In this document: piece after piece, positions 41,801 through 52,830 of the stretch | Position numbering within the stretch: the stretch's first letter is position 1 | Layout of the letters: the number at the start of each line of letters is the position of its first letter | Assembly: GCA_934045075.1 (NCBI GenBank) | Contig: OW203730.1 | Span: 12,142,692 to 12,206,691 of the forward strand | DNA length: 64,000 bases | Reading direction: 5' to 3' | DNA from: Yponomeuta sedellus | Taxonomy: Eukaryota; Arthropoda; Insecta; Lepidoptera; Yponomeutidae | Notes under the pieces: generated by a model | Told to the model about the DNA's origin: nothing | The model's database searches: none | What the model saw: only the letters and a program-made list of their open reading frames with translations | Made by a program: the position numbers and the translations under genes

Positions 41801-42626
41801 TTAATTTAGTTTAATAATTTAGTACCATAGTAATGAATGACAATGTCTCCACGTTACCGCGCAAGTTGGTTACCTATATGATCGTGGGAACGTCACTATT
41901 ACGCCATTGGCATCGTAAGCCTGTTACCAATGAGTAGGTAAACGTCTTCCTCTTCCGCTCGAGATCTAAAGATACTACCTACTCATAGCGCATCTTCCCA
42001 TTGCTGGGCAGAGGCACTCTTACATCATTGTGTGCGTATACTCAAATACACATATACATAAAATCACCTCTATATCTCGAAGGTGGAAGAAGAGATTAGT
42101 GTTTGTTTCTGATAATACAAAGTGTCTAAAATAAAAAAAAGTGGTTCAATAAATAGCTATTAGGTAGGTACTCGTAGTACGCGGTAGAGCACCAATGTGA
42201 TAGACCGATCAGGGCCAATCAGTCCACTGTGGGCTGACATCTGCATGAATGCATCGGAACGGAATCTAACCGAGAGGAATGGCAGGACATTATGAGGCAT
42301 GCAACATTAGCCTACAACAAAGCCTCTTCATGAGGACCATGACCGAAACTTAACATTGGAATGTCAGTGTACTTATATTGCTTAGTAGACTAGCAAATTA
42401 AAACCAAAAAACGATTGTGCTGATATCATTCTATTCAAAAATTGTACGTTCATTAGACTGTGATTAGACTCCATCTACTGGTCTCTAACTAGGATGTGCT
42501 ATAGTGACCAGGCAAGGACATCACGGGCAAGGATTTTAACATTAGGCGGCTAAAGTGCATATTAGCAGAGACATAAAGGCATAACCGGTTAAATTATGTA
42601 ATCGTTTGTAACAAATTAATATTATT
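38853..42626. other. Noncoding stretch with inverted duplications
   Basis: No coding gene recognised. An inverted pair at 39901-39936 and 40000-40028 (ATAAAAAACAACC and GACTGCTGAACATTA shared) brackets a 63-bp loop. At 40935-41095 the motif CAGTCTGA/AGACTGA recurs many times on both strands. An RTE-type end CTAGCTGATCCCGTAAACG lies at about 39540. Confidence 0.4.
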
Positions 42627-42867
42627 ATATTATTTTTATTTTAATGCACTAACCCGTGCTAAGGAACAAATTTAAAAACCTATTTAGAGGCTAAAAATTT
42701 CACCCATGCCGGGATTCGAACCCGCAGCCTCTGGCTATCCGTGCCAGCGCTCTACCAATTGAGCTGAATTGAATCTACTCAATTGGTAGAGCGCTGGCAC
42801 GGATAGCCAGAGGTTGCGGGTTCGAATCCCGGCATGGGTGAAATTTTTAGCCTCTAAATAGGTTTTT
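42627..42867 (-). mobile_element. tRNA-like SINE, near-perfect foldback, copy 7
   Basis: Flanked by the 14-bp duplication AAATTAATATTATT (42613-42626, 42868-42881). On the minus strand: inverted arm, antisense tRNA-like half, a short centre, then the sense tRNA-like head, TTTTTAGCCTCTAAATAGG block and AGCACGGGTTAGTGC tail. The arms pair over about 95 bp. The whole insertion is a hairpin. Confidence 0.82.
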
Positions 42868-42881
42868 AAATTAATATTATT

Positions 42882-43647
42882 TCGGACGTTAGCCGAGGCT
42901 CGAAAATAATCTTACCGTTAGTCGGCTAAACTCAAGTTTGTGTTCACTAAGTTGATACTCGTAGCGCAACTCCAATGATTGTGAAATTGACCCATGTTAA
43001 GAGCCGTGGTTGCTGAATGACTAAACCATATCGCATTCAATGGTGATCGCTTGTTTTTTCTCGGATAAAACAATGAATTGCAAACATAAATGGCGTGAAG
43101 CAGCATACAAACAATAAAACACACCTAGTCATGCAACGCTGATAGCCGTAGTTATTTTTTGTTGAAACATAATTATAGTTTAAATCGTCTCCCTGCTTAC
43201 ATGAATAAAGAATCGTACTTAATCTCAGTAATTAAACTAATAGTTGGATTTCTGACCATTGTCTCAGATTGGAAAGATACTAGGTTTCCAACCTAATCAT
43301 GCACCCACGACTTGGTTTTTCATGCTTTTTTATTTTCACAAGTTCGTGAAATCTATAGCCCTCGTTGATCGTTAAGGAAAACATCGAGAAAAGTCCGGCT
43401 CTCCACGCATACAGTCAACAGCTAATCACTCTTAGAAAGGTGCAAACGGTTACGCTATGGGCGGTCTTGCAAATCAAATGTAAATAGTAAGTTGCTGTCG
43501 ACTTTACCTTGACTTTGGATTGAACCGACTTTCGAGGGTATCATTGGATGGACAGGATTACCTCATCTAAAATACTAAGTAAGGTTGAAAGTTTAATTAC
43601 TTATATAACGTTCCTGGCTAACTCATGTTAATGATAATATATATAAA
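42882..43647. other. Noncoding, nothing recognised
   Basis: AT-rich sequence with no supported gene, repeat or RNA on either strand. Confidence 0.4.
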
Positions 43648-43862
43648 CGCTCGTAGCCCCGCCTGCCGAAGTGATCTTAAACGATCACGAAGGTAAAGCA
43701 AAATAGGGCACGACAGTGCATGGATGGGTGACCGTCTCTAGTGGCATTTTCCCAAGCGGTTCCGTGCTTCGCAAGGCACATTAAGCAGTTGGTGCCGGCT
43801 GCCGTCGCTAGATGGCCGTCGTTAAGCCAAATCAAAGGCCTCAAGGCGGCTTTGACAAACAA
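43648..43862 (+). mobile_element. 5S rRNA-derived SINE, 3'-shortened copy
   Basis: Keeps the best 5S likeness in the window: GATCACGAAGGTAAAGCAAA, GGGCACGACAGTGC and TGGATGGGTGACCGTC match 5S rRNA positions from about 37 to 90. Followed by the SINE body GTTCCGTGCTTCGCAAGGCAC and CAAAGGCCT; the LINE-like tail is absent. Confidence 0.72.
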
Positions 43863-45717
43863 AAAACAAACTTTGATCATAGACAATCTGATTGCAGTTC
43901 TAAATCTCTGAATCTCTGAAAACTTAAGCAGTGATTGGCTGATCTCTACTCAAGAACTGTTTGAAAATAAAGGGAGTGCTTGAGCATTGATTCAGTGCTC
44001 AGGTAAAGATTGGGCGATCTGAGATCAATTCAAACACTATATTTGTCACAATGAACGGTACTTTTCTAAAAAACATGTTTAGTAATATCCAATGAAATGA
44101 AATGGTGTTATTCAAAGTAGCTCAGAGACTGCAGCTTAATGAACGCTACAAGTCAAACTAGGTGTCCATTTTAAAACCTAGATAATTTTGGAGAAACAAT
44201 GGACAAAAAACTCCAAACTTAGTCTTTTAAAAGTCCTTAACTAACAGAGTTTACAAAATCATTATAAAACATATAAATTATACATTGTACTGGCTTAAAT
44301 TTCAGACATCATTATTATCTAAATAATCCCTTACGTTATAGTAGCCCTTTTGGCACAAAGTACACTTAAGACACTTAATTTTTTAAATTGTTCACCTTGT
44401 AGTTTTAATACGCAGTCGAATAGAATGCCTTGACCACACTCATTTTAATAGTAGGTATGTGGTCAATTACATAATTCAGGGTAGGTACTATACAACACTA
44501 TATGACGAATGCCAACGAATGAAATTGACGGGTCGTGTCGTGTCGAAAGACTCGAAAGGAAACAAACGCAAATTAATATCTCTATAGTCTTTATTTTTTT
44601 CTTGTGTAGCTTATAAAGTCTAACGGTAGGGATACACACGCCTTCTCCCAGACACATAGTGTAGGCTCAATTACGACGTGTGCTCACCACGTACTGGCAA
44701 TTTGACACTGAGATGTTTTCCTTCACAGCTAGCGAGTGGTATTGCTATTAAAACATCACAAATCTACGTAACTTAGAAAACAAAGTTCGTGTTTCGAACC
44801 CACAACCTTTCTAATGTGATGCCGGCGTTCTCCCGCTGCACTTGCACCGCTTAATAATAACAAATATCATATTGACTGAATACGATAATATAATACTGAT
44901 TAACCCTTATAAATAAATAGTCTAATATCCCACTAGCTAGCAGTGCTCATAACTGCGTTTGCGTGAAAGACGGATAAGTTAATAGTCTCCCCTCTGTAGG
45001 TCCATTCTAAATACCTACTGCAGAAAGAATTTTTGAAATCGGTTAAGTACCTTTGAAGTTTACCCTCTACATACAGACTTACGAGCATTTCCTCTTTATA
45101 CTGTTAGTACATTAGTGTAGATTATATTCCTTTGAGTTGTGCGATACCGATCGGCGTTGCTTCTTGCTAGTCCTCGATCAGTCAGTCTGTTAGTAACATG
45201 ATGTAAATAGCCCTTGACTTAGCTCAGCAGTTCCGTGATAGTTCCTTTCAAAGGTACGCTCTCGCCTTGCTCAAGTCGTTTCATTTGCTGCGATACAGAG
45301 GGATATTGAATAATTAGTTATCTGATCTGATTCCATTAAATAGGGCATTGCATAGGCAACAGCTTATCGATATATTCATGCTTGTATTCAGACACGTCAA
45401 TAGCGACTTAACCGAAATCAGAAATGTGGATACATAGATATCAATCTATCAAGTATTCAACGTATTCACTATCAAGTGAATACGTTATTGTGCAAACATA
45501 TGGTTTATGTAATTCAGACCAGATTTATATAAATAATTAAATAATCAGTTGATAAATGGAAATCCACAGCACCAGGGAAACTTAATGTAGCATAGTTATG
45601 CTTTCTTACTACATAATGTAAGAAAGCATAACTATGCTAGGGATATCTTAATTTGAAGTGCAATATAAAGATTATATAAGTAATGTATTAATCTTACTTT
45701 ACATCATCAATCATACT
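43863..45717. other. Noncoding; decayed SINE and a perfect hairpin
   Basis: A decayed tRNA-like piece on the minus strand at about 44790-44860 (GGTTGTGGGTTCGAAAC). A perfect 22-bp hairpin at 45588-45609 and 45618-45639 (TAGCATAGTTATGCTTTCTT). No gene recognised. Confidence 0.4.
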
Positions 45718-46490
45718 TTACATTAACGATATCAACTACATTTTTCCATCCAAAAGTAAAAAAGACATCACCTGTTATGCTGATGATACAGCTCTGATTT
45801 TTCGCGATACGACTTTGTCAAAAGTATTTGAAAGCACAGAAAGTGGTTTGCTCTCTTGATAACTAGCTCAGTAAGAGCCAGTTATTAAAATCCATTCATG
45901 TAATGCTGACCCTAAAACCAATCTCTGTTCGTGCCCTTCAATAAACAGAGCACCTTTTTCAAAATACCTAGGTATATACCTGGATGAAAAAGAGTTGGCG
46001 CTGAGTTTAACATACTAAGATTAGTTTATGTTGCGCTGTGTCAACCTCTTTTGATGTACTGTACCACTGCCTAGGGAGGAGCAGCAAAAACCACAGTCAT
46101 AACTCTAGAAAGAGCTCAGCGCTCGGTGCTCAAAGTGATGTTACGGAAACCTTTCAGATTTCCTACCACAAGCCTACTCAGAGAGGCAAGGGTACTTTCT
46201 GTTAGGCAAATTTATATTCTTAGATTAACATTAGTGCAACATAAAAGAACTGAGCTCACCTGAGTATGCAACACTGCTGGCAAAGAACTTTTCGCATCAA
46301 AAAAATCGACCACACATACAACATATGCACATAGATTTTTGTGGTTTTCTGCACCATTCATCTATAATAATAAGGTAATAAAATGTTGTGATATTAAAAC
46401 ATCGTCCTACCACGAATGTAAAATTATTGTTAGTAAATGGCTGGCTACTTTAAATTATAATGACACCGAACTGTTACTAAAGATTACTAG
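45718..46490 (+). pseudogene. LINE reverse transcriptase remnant
   Basis: Translation gives YINDINYIF..KDITCYADDTALIF, the catalytic YADD box of a Jockey-like reverse transcriptase, and about 60 codons later KYLGIYLDEK, the conserved segment after the active site. Further downstream a frame reads ERAQRSVLKVMLRKPFRFPT. Stops and frame changes between these blocks make it nonfunctional. 3' to it is AT-rich sequence. Confidence 0.7.
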
Positions 46491-48339
46491 GTAAGCTCCA
46501 AACTTAGTCTTTTCCAAACTTAGACCCAAAACACATAATATCTATGTTGGATTTTTTATTTTTATTTTATAATTTAGTTTTATATCTAAGGATATTTCCA
46601 AGTTGCATGTTAGATTTTTTTTTCTTTTTCTAAATTTCTAATGTAAAAAATTGGCTCCCACGATACGGGGTTTCCTAGTGTGGGAGCCGCCAGTAAATGT
46701 AAACTTAGATTAGTTATATTGCAAAAAAATATTTTTTATCTTATCTTATCTATAGACTGTTCAATGCATTATCTTAAACGTAAAAATATGATGGTTATTA
46801 TTCTATTTTCAATTTTGCACTCTATTGTGTTTACCTTGATATTCCGAAGATTTTAAATCGCAGAAATAAAAACTTGTAAAACAAAAGATGTTGTAAGACA
46901 CAAAATCTAAACTTTTACTTATTATATTTGACAATTAAGTTTTATTAAGTGCTATATTTTGTGTTTTTTGTAAAGTGTAACAAATAAACAAACTCTAGTT
47001 AACGTGTTTCAGGAATTAAATATACGAGTATAGATAGAACTTGTCTACCTCAGTAAAATCCGGTACTGTAGCTAACGCTGTCAAATGCAAACCTTGCAAC
47101 TTTTAAACGTATTCACCTAAGTATTTGGAAACAGTTTGAAAACGCTATCATTTCGTCAACAGGACGTGTCGCTAATATGTAGGTACATTGCTTACAGGAG
47201 ATGCGCCCAGATTACCAAATAGCAACCATGGACGATTCCACGATATGAAACATTGACATCCTGCGGTCACAAAACTGGTGCAAGTGTTGCAAGACATTTC
47301 GTTCGTCCGGCTGGCGTATAGCACATTAAACCCGTAATCTTATCTAACTCTACCTTATGCATGTAATCTCATAGCTCTGATAGCAGATTTCATAATACCG
47401 TCAATTAGGAAATTCTCTGAAGATGTAGAACTATGTAATTCTCTGAAGATAAAAGTTGACCATCTAGTGTTGTTTACTACGTAAGGTAACAGTTAACAGA
47501 TAGTAAGGAAATTAAGAAAGCGAATATGTAATATAGGTACGTACTTGCTAAGATCGACGTAAACAGTGAAAGGTTTATTTTTACCGCCAAACTTGAATAT
47601 ATAATAATATGGAAATATCGCGCATATTAAATGTCAAAAGTTGTGTCTTCCCAGTACATTAATTGTCAAATTCTGACATCTTAGCTTGACTTTGGTACAT
47701 GTTGTCGAATGTACCAAAGTATTTTTTTTAAGAAACATTTTGTATTTCCTTATCGTCTGAGCCTTGACTGCTGTATTGACGATGTTTCGCCATACATCAC
47801 TCCTGGTTTTCCGCTCTTTGTCTGTGCTACAGCAACTGTGATCTAATCGGGTTATTACGTTGTTACGCCATTGAACTGAATCACTGATTGTTCTTTACTC
47901 GGGGTGACAGTAAGTATAGTTCAATGCATTTAGCACCGCCATAAAAATTTGAAAGGAGGTTTACGATTACATTGCGGTTTCTTATCCGGTGTAAGTGTAG
48001 CACACACGTGGACACTTCATCACAAAATGTTGAGAATAAAAGAAACTTCTCAGTCAAAGCCGCTCAAAATCTCCAAGTATCTGCAGAAGGGACCAGAGAC
48101 ACAATGGGAAACTAAATCACTCTCAGTATCCGCGGCCGTTGAGAGATAGCTGAGAATAAGGAAAACTCTACATTCCCTGGAATACCGAAGTCCATTCTAG
48201 GTCACTTACATTTAAAGGGCCCGGTGAGGCAAAGAGAAATGGAGACACTTCACTACATCCGCGTCCGCATCGAATCCAGAAAATTCACTTACCCCCGCCT
48301 AAAAAGGCGTTAATCTACTGTTAACAGCTGTTAGATGTC
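46491..48339. other. Noncoding, little recognised
   Basis: A run of AT-rich sequence. CGATACGGGGTTTCCTAGTG and TGGGAGCCGCCAG at about 46660-46695 look like the end of a retroposon followed by TTATCTTATC. A short inverted pair TTTGGTACAT/ATGTACCAAA lies at about 47691-47721. Some minus-strand codons near 47750-47890 look protein-like but were not identified. Confidence 0.35.
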
Positions 48340-48535
48340 ATGTCGACTGTCATGTAATGGCAGTCGTTAAGCCATGTCAGAGGCCTTATGGGCAGCTAGA
48401 TAACGTCTGGCAGTAAGCTACTGCCACTGTCTTACAATCCTGGACTTGGCCCCTGGTGGAGTATGGCCTAACCTTCCTGCGATGCAGGAAGAGACCCGTG
48501 CCCCAGCAGTGGGACATACAAAAGGTTGATACCTC
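48340..48535 (+). mobile_element. 5S-derived SINE, 5'-truncated
   Basis: Matches the second half of the reference copy: CGTTAAGCCATGTCAGAGGC, CTGGTGGAGTATGGCCTAAC, GAAGAGACCCGTGCCCCAGC and GGGACATACAAAAGGTTGAT. The 5S-like head is missing. Confidence 0.7.
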
Positions 48536-50494
48536 AGATCATAAGGTTGATACAATACCATACTCGTAGCTGTCAGTTGGCCACAACGCATACAAAAAAA
48601 AAATTAACATTCCTTGACAATAGATAAACACATTATTAGTGTACAAAAACTGTGGGTTAGTAGTATGCTCACGTATAAGTATAAAGGTTGATATGCTGTC
48701 GACTATATGGGAATTGAGCTAATTACGTTTTACCTAATTAATAATCGCGATTAGACCCGTTTGATATACAACCATGTGGGTTGATTATGTATGTACATCC
48801 GTAAACTCAACTAACATAGGGACATTGAAACTACAAAGTGTGTTTTGCATAGTGTGGCCTCCCGTTACTTCTGTAAAGCGAGTAAAACCCCCTTCTTCTA
48901 TGGCAGTAATCCACGAACTTACATTTTCTCAAGGTAAAACTACGAAATTCGAAAACTTCAAAGGTATCAGTCAACATCATTTTCTTCTTAAAAATGTTCA
49001 GGGAAAATATTTTTTCTTTCTAATTCTTCTTTAGAAAAAAGGGTCACCGAAAAATGTCAATAATACCCCTAACAACTTTTAGAATCTACATACCTAACCT
49101 AGGGATAAAAGATGGTACATGATTGAATTTCCTCTAAAACAGTTTTTTTTAAGATACGCTTAGAATTTTTTCGAGGCACACCTCATGCGGCTGCGGTACA
49201 CCGTGTGCCGCAGCACTCACTTTTCGGATCACTGTTCTACGGAACCCTTCACTGCGTGTGGCCAGACCAGACACACAATTGATCGGTATTTTTTATCTGT
49301 ATAAACAATTAGCCAATCAATTTCATGCTAATCAAAGCGTGAGTTTATATGTTACAATCGCCATGTTAGTAAAACCTGGTTGTTTTGTAATAATAAAATC
49401 ATTATTGCTTGTAAGTTTTAATAGATTATGCTGTAAGCGTGCCTTCCGATATACCAAAAGTATACTTAGGATATAAATAAAATGCACTACGTACTAACAC
49501 GTAACAAATTTTTGTGAGTAATAAACATTTAAAATAATTATTAAATGTCAGTTTTGATTTTTTCGCTGAATAAGCGATTAACACTTCACTTGACATGATA
49601 ACTTGATAGAATTGGTTTTAAGTGTTTTTTAGGTTACAGGCAATCTTTTTTGAATCAAAAACAAAATTGATAATTGTTACATATTTAGTTAGATAGAATA
49701 TTCTTTATTAGTGTACATCAGGAATTAATAAGAGACCTAAACATTAACATAGTACAGTACAATAAGGCCTCCATTATTACTAAAAGTAATTTCTTCCAGA
49801 CAACCATTGACAAGAAAAACTAAGGTAAATTAAGGGTGGTCGGTACATCTTCTTCTTAGCGTGTCGATGGCAAGCAATAGAAGTAAAAGGATTTGCCAAT
49901 CAGCGTAAGGGACTCGCTAATTCTTGCCCAGCGTGCGCCAGACGTACGGGTTCAGTGAGTAAGTCGTTCGGTGCAACTAAACAGAATCAAACACAGGAAC
50001 TTAATAAATAAAAAATCTTATAGAAGAAGGAGATGAAGAAAAATGTACCCAGAAAGAGATTTCGTAAATAAAAGATACAAAAAACTTAATTTAAGGTAAA
50101 ATATAGGTTTTGCACTCTGCTCTTAAATATCATCAGAGACGGTGAAAATCTAGTTAGTTCAATCCTCTGGTGCCTGGCTGTCCGCCAGTACCTGCGCCCT
50201 AATATATCTATCATATTCGGGCTCATATTTAAAAACTAAGACTCAATTTCATTACTTATTAGAAAAACGGAACGGACAGAAATTGTAAAGATTAAAAGAC
50301 AATAAATCGCTCCGTGCAAACCAAACTTTAGTTCATGGTTTTATTCGATGGAGTAGTCTTGCCCAGCCTCAATAGTAGTTCAGTCGGCCTAACCCAAAGA
50401 AAAGACAAGTCAAGACGTGTGAGGTCAACCAAACGGCGGGTTTCCTTACAATGATTTCCTCCACAGTTAACCTGTTGTATTGACACTACAAATG
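48536..50494. other. Noncoding; MITE relic and LINE tails
   Basis: Contains a TAAAGGTTGATATGCTGTCG motif copy (48680-48708), the MITE-like arm at 48720-48775 (related to 76-168) and a reversed retroposon tail ATATTCTTTATTAGTGTACA at about 49697. About 49850-50000 (TTCTTCTTAGCGTGTCGATGG..) resembles a SINE I cannot name. No gene supported. Confidence 0.4.
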
Positions 50495-50740
50495 ACGAAT
50501 GTTAACTAATTTTGATTATTAGCACTCCATATTCTCTGTCAAAAATAAAAAATACCAGTGAAAGAATTACTTCGATACGTTTATTAGTTTCCGATTTAGA
50601 AGTAAAACAACTTGTAACTGTACGACGCGGGCCGCCGGTTACGCTGTGACGTCATCGCACAACACGCTCAGTCTGGCTCACTCAGTCCGCTCGTAGTCGC
50701 GCGCCCGTGCCGTCGAAATTATACCTAAATACTTTTAAAA

Positions 50741-50833
50741 ATGTCCAATCCAAATACATGTGTTGTGCCTAAATATAAAAATAAAACTACTTATTCGCCG
50801 GAAAACTTATTTTCAAGTTCCAAAAGACGTTAA
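50741..50833 (+). pseudogene. Start of a THAP-domain ORF, copy 2
   Basis: The frame opens MSNPNTCVVPKY and runs through SPENLF to a stop at codon 31. A one-base lesion hides the continuation, which in the next frame reads QVPKDVKMQK, the family's segment before the conserved Trp. The second Cys of the zinc site is Tyr, as in copy 1. Upstream lies a GC-rich promoter-like block. Confidence 0.52.
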
Positions 50834-50890
50834 AATGCAAAAAAATGGATATTTATAGTTTTAATAAAACGATATTACTTTAGGATAATG

Positions 50891-51299
50891 ATATTTTATT
50901 ATTTTTGTCAATAATATTTTCCTTCCATAACTTTACACATTGTTCAAAAAGATCATCACAATATTCTTTATTATAAACTACTTAATGCACATCAACATTC
51001 CTTGAGATTTCAAAGTCAACTTGTGCAATACAAAATAGGGCTTTTCTTTTTCCGGTGATTTCCATTTGTGTTTGTATCTGAGCATATTATTTAATACTTT
51101 TACTATAGTACGCAATAAAAGTGTTTGCCTTGGTTGGACACTTTACTTCTATAACGCAGTCATCAGTAAGCCCGTCAGGCGAGGCACCTATCAGGCCACT
51201 CATTCTATAAAAAAGACCAGATTCCACTATCTTTATAAAGTGTATCTTCGCGACTTCCTTTATGACATCCTTTTCTAATATTTTTCTTCTTTTGATAGC
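50891..51299 (-). pseudogene. YqaJ-like exonuclease remnant, copy 2
   Basis: Better preserved than copy 1. The minus strand reads GLIGASPDGLTDDCVIEVKC, which keeps the Asp and the E-x-K of the PD-(D/E)XK nuclease core. After one stop codon (TAA in ..SIK*YAQIQ) come QTQMEITGKRKALFCIAQ and NVDVH..YNKEYCDDLF..LWKENI, matching the usual Q.Q and C-terminal W region. Such 5'-3' exonuclease domains occur in phage recombination and in some eukaryotic mobile elements. A complete N terminus is not seen. Confidence 0.62.
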
Positions 51300-51691
51300 A
51301 TTCAGATATGCAGAAATTTAATGGCTAATCCGCTATTTGACTCTCGTTTCAAGTAAGTCTTAAACGGTAAATAACTCTTCCATTAGACCAAAAAATATTT
51401 TAGTATATTTTTTGAGGACCTAAAAGCAACATAAAAATATATTTAAAAACTTTATTTTCCTAAACCACCAAAAACGCGGTCAGCCATTTTTGTCTATGGT
51501 TTGAAGGCCAAAAAATTTTAAACAAAGTTGACAATCAATTTTCTGTAAGTGATCTCTGAGCACAGTGAAATAACAACAACGCAACCATGATTTCATTGAA
51601 TTTACATCCAAAATATACCAATTATCATTATAGCATTGTTTAAGAATGAACAAACGCGTCAATAAAGACCCCAGGAAGTTGTGGTGTACCC

Positions 51692-51797
51692 AGTGAAATT
51701 AACATTCGAAAAACTTGGTTCAAACTTGCCAAAAGAGACCCCGACTCTTTATCAATTGAAACTCGGGTGTATTTATGTGAAGATCACTTTGATGTAA
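51692..51797 (+). pseudogene. THAP-domain fragment, intact back half
   Basis: Reads VPSEINIRKTWFKLAKRDPD and SLSIETRVYLCEDHFD in one frame, then donor GTAAGT. The Trp and Cys-x2-His-Phe of the THAP fold are present. It belongs to a different THAP gene from the one starting at 50741, because both cover the Trp region. It is the in-frame relative of 1808-1920. Confidence 0.65.
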
Positions 51798-52352
51798 GTC
51801 CTATAATAATCAATGTCCACTGGCTCTGGCTGAAAGATGTTTGTTTACATACTTTAGATGCTTTCAAGATGGCGGATAGCGTTTTCGTCGTTACGAATTA
51901 AACGAGGAAAATATTTTTTTACTTTGCAAATTTTGCAGCCATCCTGCATACTTAGCAAAATCAATATATTTCAGTTTCTTACGTTAAATACTATAGGAAA
52001 TATTCATTCATCGCGTCAAATTTGATATGTTTCAAATAGCGGATTGTAAAAATTCAGGAGATTTTACTCAATCCTACAAATAAAACAGTGGATCAAGAGA
52101 CAGCGCTCAGAAAATCTCCTAATAAATTAGTAGCGGCCAGCGCGGCGCGTTGTGACATGACGTCACAAGCTGTGACTGACTGTGTGTGACTGTTAGCGGG
52201 ACTCGATATTTTTCGTAAGTTTGAATGCCTATATAAAATCAAAACTACTAGGTATTTTTGACTACAACAAAAACTAGTGTATTTGTATACATACAGGCTT
52301 TACTGAGACAAGCATTTCAAGCGATTTGGCATACCTAGTAACATTCTTCGAT

Positions 52353-52635
52353 GTAGATTGTAACATTGCCCGCACTGAGAATCAAACCTTACTCTCGTTT
52401 CAGAGGGCTACCCACCGGGCTATCACCGCGTCGTACGTGACATTGCAAATATAATTACAATTATAGTAAGTTTGATCGGGGGCAAGGATACTTGCCATTA
52501 TGAATGTCGAAGGCATGGGGGAGTCATGATGGATGTCGGGCAAGCTCTCCGGATCGTGGCAAATTGCTATTATATATTTAAAATATTTAATCTTTGTTGC
52601 AGCGTGAGAAAACTTTATTATATCTGCATAAGAAG
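52353..52635 (-). mobile_element. Decayed tRNA-like SINE head and noncoding sequence
   Basis: On the minus strand at about 52365-52435: GGTGATAGCCCGGTGGGTAG and GGTTTGATTCTCAG, tRNA-like boxes A and B of a SINE. The remainder is unrecognised. Confidence 0.4.
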
Positions 52636-52830
52636 GGAATCCGTGTCAGAGGCCTTATGAGCGGCTTGATCATTTAACTTCTGATAGTAAGGCCCGTCAC
52701 TGTCCTACAATCCTCCACCATCCCGGACTTGGCCCCCGTGGTGGAGTATGGCCTAACCTTCTTGCGATGCAGAAAGAGAACCGTGCTGTGCCCCTGCAGT
52801 GAGGACGTAGAAGAGTTGATATCGATAAGG
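52636..52830 (+). mobile_element. 5S-derived SINE, 5'-truncated
   Basis: GTCAGAGGCCTTATGAGCGG, CCACCATCCCGGACTTGGCC and GTGGAGTATGGCCTAACCTT match the reference copy; the tail is diverged. Followed by a reversed LINE tail (AGAATATTCTTTATTGTACA) at about 52857. Confidence 0.65.

Larger units (their letters stand above)
50495..52352 (-). mobile_element. Composite THAP/YqaJ element, copy 2 (inverted)
   Basis: Inverted counterpart of 4669-6465. It lacks the RTE-like insertion of copy 1 but carries a 620-bp segment (about 51426-52050) that is instead a direct relative of 1556-2156. The element ends are defined only by where similarity to copy 1 stops (ATACCTAGTAACATTCTTC). Promoter-like GC blocks with TGACGTCA occur near 50640-50720 and 52130-52170. 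No transposase recognised. Confidence 0.58.

Noticed and set aside
43690..43745. 5S rRNA gene
   Set aside because: Only the internal promoter region is similar; the 5' and 3' ends of 5S rRNA are missing and the sequence continues into a SINE body found at several sites.
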